In this document: piece by piece, positions 57,592-64,000 of the stretch
Position numbering within the stretch: the first letter of the stretch is position 1
Layout of the letters: every line of letters starts with the position of its first letter
Source: J038 sp034437535
Lineage (GTDB): Bacteria; Chloroflexota; Anaerolineae; Aggregatilineales; Phototrophicaceae
Direction: 5' to 3'
Length of the DNA: 64,000 nt
Assembly: GCA_034437535.1 (NCBI GenBank)
Contig: DAOTTZ010000102.1
Span: forward strand, 1-64,000
Notes under the pieces: model-generated
Databases searched by the model: none
What the model was told of the DNA's origin: nothing
What the model saw: only the letters and a program-made list of their open reading frames with translations
Made by a program: the position numbers and the translations under genes

Positions 57592-58171
57592 GAATGACCC
57601 GCCGACCTTATCGCGGCGTCCGGTGCCTAACCGGCCACCAAATGGCCTGATCGCCTGGCAGTTTACCCTGGGTTACATCAGTAATTATCATAGCCCGGAT
57701 GCAATGCTTAAGCTCCAGGCGTACCCGGTCGGCAATGACGTGAGTCGTTGGTCTGGTACGGTCTCTTGGGCACAAGTTGGGGAGACGATCCGCGATGCGG
57801 AAACACTGGCGGATTTACTGCGCCTGCTGTGGTTAGAAGTAGATCGAAATCATCTGATCTTCGACAGCCAGGAGGACGCAAACCGGCGTCCACTCGGCTA
57901 TAAAGATAACGAATGGTTAGATCTGACCACGCAGAACATTCTGCACCGGTTATTGTGGACGGTGCAATCAGCTTTTGATGACGATTGGCGCGTTGTTATC
58001 GTTTATCAACCGGCAGAAATACCAGCCCAACGGGTACAAACACGCCTGATCTCGACCAAGCATCAGGTCGGCGGGCGTGGGGCCAGCATGGCGGAAGCCC
58101 TGCGAGATTGTTTCCGTAATGCTGTCCCGGCCTTTGCTACACAAATGGAAGATGATACGGAGGAAAACTAA
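57584..58171 (+). CDS. Hypothetical protein of the Clp-TIR operon
   Basis: No family recognised for this 195-residue soluble protein. It starts with a Pro-rich lead; the body has a Trp-rich strand region (VSRWSGTVSWAQVG), then LLRLLWLEVDRNH, a strand RVVIVYQPAEI and an acidic tail. The ATG at 57584 overlaps the esterase stop by eight bases. The following hexomutase starts within its stop (TAATG). Its function can only be guessed from these coupled neighbours. Confidence 0.7.
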   Translation: MGENDPPTLSRRPVPNRPPNGLIAWQFTLGYISNYHSPDAMLKLQAYPVGNDVSRWSGTVSWAQVGETIRDAETLADLLRLLWLEVDRNHLIFDSQEDANRRPLGYKDNEWLDLTTQNILHRLLWTVQSAFDDDWRVVIVYQPAEIPAQRVQTRLISTKHQVGGRGASMAEALRDCFRNAVPAFATQMEDDTEEN

Positions 58172-59586
58172 TGAATTTCGATACATCAATTTTTAGAAAA
58201 TACGATATTCGAGGGCGCGTAGATGGTGAAAACGCGCAGATTACACCAGAATTGGCGGAAGCGGTCGGCAAAGCATTAGGCACTTACCTGCCGGAGCAAT
58301 TCGGTACAGATCGTGTCTTTGTCGGTTGTGATAACCGCCCATCTTCGGAAGGCTTGCGGCAGGCCATGATGCGGGGCTTACAATCTACCGGCATGGCCGT
58401 GACGGACATCGGCCCGGTGTTGACGCCGACCGTTTACTTTGCGTCAGCAGAATACGGCGATAAAGGCGGCGGGGTGATGATTACCGGCAGTCATCTTGAC
58501 CAGCGTTATAACGGGATCAAGATGGCTTATAGCAATCTGGCCCTGGCGGGTGAGCAGATCCAGGATTTACTGAAGATCATCCAATCGGGTGCGTTCGCAT
58601 CTGGCGACGGATCATTGACTGACGACCACGAAATGATCAACAAGCACATGGAACGCATCAAGAGCATGGTCAAGCTGGAAAAGCCGCTCAAGGTCGCGCT
58701 TGACTCCGGCAATGGCTTGAGTGGATCGCATGTGCCGCAGGTGCTAGAGGCTCTCGGCTGTGAGGTCGTTGGGCTGTACCTGGAAAGTGACGGCACCTAT
58801 CCCAATCATCTGCCGAACCCTGAAGACCCGGAGATGACCAAAGAATTAGAAAAACTGATTGTAGATGTCGGTGCGGATGTCGGCCTGGCATTCGATGGCG
58901 ATTCGGATCGGTGCGGCTTCCTGGATGAAAAGGGGCATCACATCGCGGCGGATCGTCTGCTGGCATTGTTAGCGCGGGATCTGCTTAAGCGGAATCCGGG
59001 TAAGCCCATCGTGTTTGATGTCAAGGCCTCACAGGCCCTGCCGGAGGAGATCCGCAAGTATGGCGGGGAACCGGTGATGTGGAAGGCCGGCCACAGCTTG
59101 ATGAAGCAAAAGATGAACGAAATCGGCTCTCCCCTGGGTGGGGAAGTTAGCGGCCATCTATTCATCGGGGAAAATTATCACGGGTTTGATGACGCGCCGT
59201 TAGTTGCACTCAAAGCATTGGAAATCTTCGCTCGTAGCGACAAGACCGTCTCTGAGATCTTCGATGAAATTCCCAAACTGGTCGCCACGCCGGAAATCAT
59301 TCTCTCCGCACCGGATAACGTCAAGTTTGCGATCATTGATGAGATCACCGAGGCTCTATCTGAGGATTATGAGGTTATCACGGTGGATGGTGCCCGTGCG
59401 AACTTTGAAGACGGCTGGGGACTGATCCGCGCCAGCAACACCCAACCGGCGATCACTCTGCGTTTTGAAGCGCATGAGACTCAAAACATGGTCGCCAACA
59501 TGAAGAAGTTCAAAGCGTTGATGGACGAGCATCCTGAAATCGATCAATCAAAATTCGAAGCACAGATCGAACGCTTTAGCTCTTAA
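58171..59586 (+). CDS. Phosphomannomutase/phosphoglucomutase
   Basis: A 471-residue alpha-D-phosphohexomutase that moves phosphate between C6 and C1 of hexoses to feed glycan synthesis. KYDIRGRV opens domain 1. The phosphoserine loop is MITGSHLDQRYNGIKM; the usual His-Asn-Pro is His-Leu-Asp here. The metal loop is FDGDSDRCGF, the sugar loop GGEVSGHLF, and the phosphate site RASNTQPAITLRFE. All four domains are present. It is the last gene of the coupled Clp-TIR operon. Confidence 0.93.
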   Translation: MNFDTSIFRKYDIRGRVDGENAQITPELAEAVGKALGTYLPEQFGTDRVFVGCDNRPSSEGLRQAMMRGLQSTGMAVTDIGPVLTPTVYFASAEYGDKGGGVMITGSHLDQRYNGIKMAYSNLALAGEQIQDLLKIIQSGAFASGDGSLTDDHEMINKHMERIKSMVKLEKPLKVALDSGNGLSGSHVPQVLEALGCEVVGLYLESDGTYPNHLPNPEDPEMTKELEKLIVDVGADVGLAFDGDSDRCGFLDEKGHHIAADRLLALLARDLLKRNPGKPIVFDVKASQALPEEIRKYGGEPVMWKAGHSLMKQKMNEIGSPLGGEVSGHLFIGENYHGFDDAPLVALKALEIFARSDKTVSEIFDEIPKLVATPEIILSAPDNVKFAIIDEITEALSEDYEVITVDGARANFEDGWGLIRASNTQPAITLRFEAHETQNMVANMKKFKALMDEHPEIDQSKFEAQIERFSS

Positions 59587-59599
59587 GACGTAACGTGAT

Positions 59600-59626
59600 G
59601 AGGGGCCAACCCCGGCCCCTCTTGAC
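59600..59626 (+). terminator. Hairpin terminator after the hexomutase
   Basis: GAGGGGCC and GGCCCCTC form an 8-bp stem with a 6-base loop. The tail is only weakly T-rich (TTGACT). It separates two convergent genes. Confidence 0.5.
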
Positions 59627-59632
59627 TCGACT

Positions 59633-61306
59633 CTATCCTGACGAATCGGTCAATTCCAGAAGCCACATATTGCGATCCAGCGCATTGTGGAAGACGATTC
59701 GCCGCCCGTCGGCGGAGATGTTCCAATCCCCATTCATAACTGTAAAAGGTGGGGTTTCCAGCAAAGCCTGGGTGCCAGTTGATAGATCATAGTATGCCAG
59801 CCGGTGGACGTTCTGCGCCGGGTCAAACGGTAGAAAATACAGGCTGTCATTATCCCGCCACCGCCACGCGCCGAACCAATCCATTTTTTGCGGTTGTGCG
59901 CTGTCGGTCGTCACTAGCAGATAAACGCCGCTGGTCGTGGGGTCAGCCTGCCACAGCAGATAAAACATCAGATAATCCCCGCCGGGGGAGACGGTTAAAT
60001 TCCGCAGATTTTCGAACGTGCCCAGTATCGTCTGGGTGTCATCGCGCAAGTCATAGATCGAAATCTGCGTGGCCTGCCCGGCTAACCGGCGCGTAAACAG
60101 CAGGCGGTCATCATCTAACCACCGCCCGCTTAACCCGGTCTCAGATGCAAGCTGGCGGGTGCTGTAGCCGTCAGCATCGGCCAGCCATACGGTCGAGATA
60201 GGCCGGGCCTGGCCGGGGATGGTCGAACCGGCGGTGGTCGTCCAGGTCAGGCGGCTGTTATCCGGGCTAAGTGCCGGTGTCGCGCCGAGTAGCGGGGTGA
60301 TCCATTCTGTGTTATCGGTCGTGTTGACGATGCGGGCCTGGCCGCTGTTGTTATAAATCAGGTGGGTGCCATCCGGGGAGGTAATGGCTGGCGGCGCATC
60401 ATAAAGCCGGGTGGGCTGAGTGGTGCCAGTGGCAGACCAGGCGAAGACGCCTGCACGTTCCCCCGGTCCGCCGTCGATGACGTACAGTCGATCCGGGTTG
60501 GTTGCATCCCACCAGTGACCCCAACAACATTGACCAAATCCAAGTTGCCGGGTCGTCCAGGTTGCGGCAGGATCTAACGGCGGTAGATCGCGTGCCAGCG
60601 GGGGATTGGCTGGCGGTCGTAGATCAAACGGGAGCGGCCAAACCGCGCCGTAGTCGTTCAACCGGCGGCCACCAAAGACGGTTTCTGGCTGGTCTTCGAG
60701 TGTCATCCAGCGGCGAGCATTATTCATATCCTGTTGAAAGTACGGGAAGCCGTACCCGCCGACGCTGGCAAGCGTGTGCCAGTTGGCTGTGATGTAATCG
60801 ACCGGATTATACGCGGTGCGATAATCTAACGAGCGCACCTCAAAGTGTAGATGCGGTCGTGAGTCGCAGGTGCGGTCTGGATCACCGGAAAGACCGATGA
60901 TGTCGCCCTGGCGCACGATCTGGCCGAAGGCCAATTCTGCCGGGCGTAGCAGGTGCCCGTACAATGTGACGACGCCTTGCTCATCATGGCGGATCAACAA
61001 ATTATGTGGGCCAGCCCCGCGAGAGAGGTCATCCACGCCGACCACCATACCATCAGCGACGGCGACCAGCGGGGTGCCACACGGTGCCGGGAAATCCAGC
61101 CCGAAGTGCAAGCCCTGGCCGGCCTCGTACCACTCCGAGCCGAAGTTATACGCGCCGGTGGTGTTGCCATAAGCCTGACCAAACAACCAGGTGTTCGGCC
61201 CAGGGGTGCCCCCCATCGGCAGGATAAACGGCTTATCCTCCGGCTGAGCCTGGGCAGGCATCATAACGCCGATGAACAAAGCCAGTGTGAAGATTAAACG
61301 TCGCAT
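59633..61306 (-). CDS. Secreted M23 peptidase fused to beta-propeller repeats
   Basis: A 557-residue exported protein. A signal peptide (1-20) precedes an M23/LytM zinc endopeptidase (about 40-175) with HFGLD (His67, Asp71), LYGHL (His118) and RPHLHFE (His152, His154): all metal and catalytic residues are present. Residues about 240-550 show repeated blades of the TolB/WD40-like type (SPDGTHLIYNNSG, SPDNSRLTWTT, SPGGDYLMFYLLW, SADGRRIVFHN). The peptidase probably cuts peptidoglycan cross-links; the propeller may guide it. The ATG at 61306 has GAGGA six bases upstream. The gene is divergent from purK. Confidence 0.88.
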   Translation of the reverse strand: MRRLIFTLALFIGVMMPAQAQPEDKPFILPMGGTPGPNTWLFGQAYGNTTGAYNFGSEWYEAGQGLHFGLDFPAPCGTPLVAVADGMVVGVDDLSRGAGPHNLLIRHDEQGVVTLYGHLLRPAELAFGQIVRQGDIIGLSGDPDRTCDSRPHLHFEVRSLDYRTAYNPVDYITANWHTLASVGGYGFPYFQQDMNNARRWMTLEDQPETVFGGRRLNDYGAVWPLPFDLRPPANPPLARDLPPLDPAATWTTRQLGFGQCCWGHWWDATNPDRLYVIDGGPGERAGVFAWSATGTTQPTRLYDAPPAITSPDGTHLIYNNSGQARIVNTTDNTEWITPLLGATPALSPDNSRLTWTTTAGSTIPGQARPISTVWLADADGYSTRQLASETGLSGRWLDDDRLLFTRRLAGQATQISIYDLRDDTQTILGTFENLRNLTVSPGGDYLMFYLLWQADPTTSGVYLLVTTDSAQPQKMDWFGAWRWRDNDSLYFLPFDPAQNVHRLAYYDLSTGTQALLETPPFTVMNGDWNISADGRRIVFHNALDRNMWLLELTDSSG

Positions 61307-61409
61307 CAAAGATCCTCATTCCAACACATCGTCTCGCATTATATCACTTGTTGCCGGTGCCTCCGCCCGTTATTATGGGGCGATAGATGGATTGAAAATC
61401 ATTGGAAAA

Positions 61410-62525
61410 ATGACCATGCGATTAGGCATCTTAGGCGGTGGGCAATTGGCGCAGATGCTCACCCAGGCCGCGATTTCACTCGGCCTGGAAACGGCGATCT
61501 TTGAGCGTAAACCGGATAGCCCGGCGGCCCGCCTGACTCATCACACCTGGAGCGGGGACTGGGCCGATGACGACCTGTTGCAGGCTTTCGCGGCGGCATG
61601 TGATGTGATTACGTTGGAAAACGAATTCGTCGATGCGACCGTGTTAGATCGTCTGGTAGACCTGGGTAAGCCGGTTTATCCAACCGGGCAGACACTCCGC
61701 CGGGTGCAGGATAAGCTGATCCAGAAGCAGACCATGCAAGCCGCCGGCATCCCGGTGCCACCGTTTACGCCTGTCACCGGTGCCGATTCGGTGCGGGCCT
61801 TTGCTCGGTCGTATGGGTGGCCGCTGGTGCTCAAGGCGCGGCGTAATGGCTATGATGGGTACGGCAACGCGACGTTAAAATCAGCGGCGGATGTCGGCCC
61901 GGCCCTGGATCGTTTCGCTGATCGTGACTTGTTGGTGGAAGCCTTTGTACCATTCCGGCGGGAACTGGCGGTGATGGTTCTGCGTGGGCGTGATGGCAGG
62001 CAGGCGACTTATCCGGTGGTCGAGACAGTGCAAAAGGATCACATCTGTCATGTGGTGCGGGCACCCATTACCGGTGGAGACGACGCGCTGAAGATCGCGC
62101 AGTCTGCGGTCACGGCTATTGATGGCGTTGGTGTGTTCGGCGTAGAGTTATTCGAACGCGATGATGGGACGCTCTTATATAATGAGATCGCACCCAGGCC
62201 GCATAATTCCGGCCATTACACCATCGAAGCCTGTGTCACCTCCCAGTTTGAAAATCACATTCGGGCAGTGATGGGTTGGCCGCTCGGTGAGACCGCCATG
62301 GTGAAGCCGTGTGCGGTGATGGTCAATGTGCTGGGTGGGGAGCCGGGGCCGGCTCCGGGGGATGCGGTCGCGCCGGCTTTGCAGGTGCCGTCTGCTCACC
62401 TGCACATTTACGCCAAGCGGGAGATCCGAACCGGGCGGAAGATGGGCCATGTGACGGTACTCGGTGAGACGCTGGAACAGGCCGAAGCCCATGCCCGGCA
62501 AGCCGCTGATCTGGTCAAGCTATAG
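61410..62525 (+). CDS. purK: N5-carboxyaminoimidazole ribonucleotide synthase PurK
   Basis: PurK makes N5-CAIR from AIR, bicarbonate and ATP in purine synthesis. A 371-residue ATP-grasp enzyme, normal length. LGILGGGQLAQML opens the fold; KARRNGYDGYGN, VEAFVPFRRELAVM and NEIAPRPHNSGHYTIEA are family motifs. The ATG at 61410 gives the usual N-terminus (a second ATG lies two codons later); the longer open frame overlaps the divergent M23 gene. purE follows nine bases after the stop. Confidence 0.96.
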   Translation: MTMRLGILGGGQLAQMLTQAAISLGLETAIFERKPDSPAARLTHHTWSGDWADDDLLQAFAAACDVITLENEFVDATVLDRLVDLGKPVYPTGQTLRRVQDKLIQKQTMQAAGIPVPPFTPVTGADSVRAFARSYGWPLVLKARRNGYDGYGNATLKSAADVGPALDRFADRDLLVEAFVPFRRELAVMVLRGRDGRQATYPVVETVQKDHICHVVRAPITGGDDALKIAQSAVTAIDGVGVFGVELFERDDGTLLYNEIAPRPHNSGHYTIEACVTSQFENHIRAVMGWPLGETAMVKPCAVMVNVLGGEPGPAPGDAVAPALQVPSAHLHIYAKREIRTGRKMGHVTVLGETLEQAEAHARQAADLVKL

Positions 62526-62534
62526 GAGGAACCG

Positions 62535-63020
62535 ATGGCTCAAATCGGAATTATTATGGGCAGTGATAGTGATCTGCCGACGATGCAGGCCGCGATTGAT
62601 GTCTGTCAGTCGTTTGGGGTGGCGGTCGATGTGCGCGTGGTTTCCGCCCACCGGACGCCGGATGACATGGCCGATTATGGCCGAACCGCCCACGAACGCG
62701 GCTTGAAGGTCATCATCGCCGGGGCGGGTGGGGCGGCTCATCTGCCGGGGATGATCGCCGCTTATACGCCACTCCCGGTGATCGGTGTGCCGGTGCAAAG
62801 CCGCACCCTCAACGGATTGGACTCGTTGATGTCTATCGTGCAGATGCCGGGCGGGGTACCAGTCGCCACTGTCGCTATCGGCCAGGCGCATAATGCCGGT
62901 CTGCTGGCGATTCAAATTCTGGCGACCAGTGATGGCGATCTCCAGCATAAGATGCTGGATTACAAGCGCGACCTGGCCGATCAGTCGCGTGCTAAAAATG
63001 AACGATTAAAGGATCAATGA
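62535..63020 (+). CDS. purE: N5-CAIR mutase PurE (class I)
   Basis: PurE rearranges N5-CAIR to CAIR, the step after PurK. The 161-residue protein has the class I signature: GIIMGSDSDLPTMQ, VVSAHRTPDDM with the catalytic His, and AGAGGAAHLPGM. AGGAGG precedes the ATG. Its pairing with purK is the usual one. Confidence 0.97.
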   Translation: MAQIGIIMGSDSDLPTMQAAIDVCQSFGVAVDVRVVSAHRTPDDMADYGRTAHERGLKVIIAGAGGAAHLPGMIAAYTPLPVIGVPVQSRTLNGLDSLMSIVQMPGGVPVATVAIGQAHNAGLLAIQILATSDGDLQHKMLDYKRDLADQSRAKNERLKDQ

Positions 63021-63024
63021 TTAG

Positions 63025-63984
63025 ATGACAATCCGATGGGGTATTCTCAGTACGGCCAATATCGGGCGCATCCGTGTGATACCGGCTATTCACCGGTCAC
63101 CGGGTAACGCTGTTGTGGCCGTCGCTAGCCGTGATCTAGCCCGCGCAGAACAGTTCGCTAAGGTCAACGACATTCCACGCGCTTATGGCACATACGAAGC
63201 GTTGCTGGCTGATGATAATGTTGATGCAATTTATAATCCATTACCGAATAGCCTGCACGCAGAATGGGCCATCCGTAGTGCGGAGGCTGGCAAGCCGATG
63301 CTCTGTGAAAAGCCGCTGGCGCGGGATGCCGACGAAGCACAGCGCATGGTGGATGCGTTTGCATCGCGTGGTGTGCTCTTTGCGGAAGCCTTTATGTATC
63401 GCTTTCATCCGCGCACCATGCGCGTGCTGGAATTGGTGCAAGATGGGACTATTGGAGATCTACACGCGATCAGCGCGAACTTCACCTTCAACCTGCGGCG
63501 GGATGACGATATTCGCTTTGATGCTGACCTGGCCGGTGGCTCGTTGATGGATGTCGGCTGTTACTGCATTAACGTGATCCGCCTGATGACCGGGGCGGAA
63601 CCAACTGCGGTGAAAGGCTTCGAAGAACGCGGAGAGCAAGCGGTCGATGTCAATTTTAGTGGGGTGTTGCGCTTTGAGTCAGGTACGTTGGCGCACTTTT
63701 CCAGCGGATTACGCACCACGTTAGATCACCGGTATGCTTTGTATGGCTCTGCCGGTAAGATCCTCGTTGAGGATGGGTTCGTGCCATCGGCAGAGGCAAA
63801 CACCGTGATCCAACTATGGCGCGGGGCCGACTACGAAGAGATCGTAATCAGCCCAGTGGATCAGTATCAGTTGATGGTCGAGGACTTCGCATCTGCTCTG
63901 CAAGACCAGCGTGCGCCACGCTTCGCCCCGGCGGATGCAGTGGCCAATATGCGCGTGATCGACGCGCTGAAGGCATCGATCTAG
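63025..63984 (+). CDS. Gfo/Idh/MocA-family oxidoreductase
   Basis: A 319-residue NAD(P)-dependent dehydrogenase. The Rossmann start is IRWGILSTANIGR. The family EKP motif is at 95-97 (LCEKPLA), and FAEAFMYRFHP plus DVGCYCINVIRLM resemble dihydrodiol dehydrogenase-like members. The substrate (a sugar, polyol or cyclitol) cannot be read from sequence. It follows purE by four bases and so may be co-transcribed with the purine genes. Confidence 0.92.
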   Translation: MTIRWGILSTANIGRIRVIPAIHRSPGNAVVAVASRDLARAEQFAKVNDIPRAYGTYEALLADDNVDAIYNPLPNSLHAEWAIRSAEAGKPMLCEKPLARDADEAQRMVDAFASRGVLFAEAFMYRFHPRTMRVLELVQDGTIGDLHAISANFTFNLRRDDDIRFDADLAGGSLMDVGCYCINVIRLMTGAEPTAVKGFEERGEQAVDVNFSGVLRFESGTLAHFSSGLRTTLDHRYALYGSAGKILVEDGFVPSAEANTVIQLWRGADYEEIVISPVDQYQLMVEDFASALQDQRAPRFAPADAVANMRVIDALKASI

Positions 63985-64000
63985 GTCTCTTGTTCGGCCT

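Noticed and set aside
53367..59586. Calling the Clp-TIR operon a proven defence system
   Set aside because: No mobile-element, integrase or neighbouring defence genes are present, and the surroundings are housekeeping; kept only as a hypothesis.
61310..61409. Purine riboswitch before purK
   Set aside because: The 100-base gap lacks the conserved purine-aptamer stems and core bases; the same holds for the punA leader.

Overview
The window reads as ordinary chromosome from a bacterium of the phylum Chloroflexota, most likely class Anaerolineae or a close relative. This is an inference from gene families, not from a marker-gene search. The clues are a moderately GC-rich, gene-dense layout, many exported proteins with Thr-Pro-rich linkers, PA14/SH3/LysM/beta-propeller surface proteins, a Rex redox repressor, a complete MreBCD-PBP2-RodA rod-shape machine with MinCDE, and frequent multidomain fusions. 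I see 60 protein genes and two tRNA genes. I see no insertion sequence, prophage, integrase or CRISPR array, and no gene-free stretch longer than 300 bases.

Layout. 0.1-3.7 kb (minus): a heme import and use operon (binding protein with a fused fasciclin domain, permease, ATPase, IsdG-like monooxygenase). 3.9-6.3 kb (plus): purine nucleoside phosphorylase, a membrane protein, a YugP-type zinc peptidase. 6.4-9.4 kb (minus): a single-domain response regulator, then FabH and FabF. 9.4-11.2 kb (plus): an NmrA-like reductase and ProC. 11.4-16.1 kb (plus): an F1-ATPase cluster alpha-gamma-beta-epsilon without Fo or delta genes, whose gamma subunit carries an extra helix-hairpin-helix domain. 16.2-20.8 kb: an MreB paralog, Rex (with a convincing Rex box), a PA14/SH3 surface protein, an unknown gene and a GbsR-type regulator. 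20.8-24.6 kb: tRNA-Leu, then trigger factor, ClpP, ClpX. 24.6-31.5 kb: an alpha/beta-hydrolase/glutaminyl-cyclase fusion, a metallo-beta-lactamase-fold protein, a LysM lipoprotein, a NUDIX hydrolase, L19 with a hairpin-plus-T-run leader, a glutamine amidotransferase-like hydrolase, a glutamate racemase and a possible PD-(D/E)XK-type protein. 31.4-36.2 kb: a histidine kinase, an AlbA_2-type regulator and two small membrane proteins. 36.2-45.9 kb (minus): a long shape and division cluster mreB-mreC-mreD-mrdA-minC-minD-minE-rodA, followed by gltX and tRNA-Gln. 46-53.3 kb (plus): TilS, an OmpR-type regulator, an esterase-CapA fusion and a coupled set ending in a GH3 glycosidase. 53.4-59.6 kb (plus): five overlapping genes: a Clp-type AAA+ protein with a ruined first ATPase site, a tandem TIR-like protein, a membrane-anchored esterase, an unknown protein and a phosphohexomutase. 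59.6-64 kb: an M23 peptidase/beta-propeller fusion, then PurK, PurE and a Gfo/Idh/MocA oxidoreductase.

The best candidates for something undescribed are: (1) the translationally coupled Clp-TIR-TIR-esterase-unknown-hexomutase operon; (2) the ATP synthase gamma subunit with a C-terminal helix-hairpin-helix domain; (3) the hydrolase-glutaminyl cyclase and esterase-CapA fusions; (4) the heme-binding protein-fasciclin fusion. Functional ideas for these are inference. The domain calls rest on motifs read by eye.
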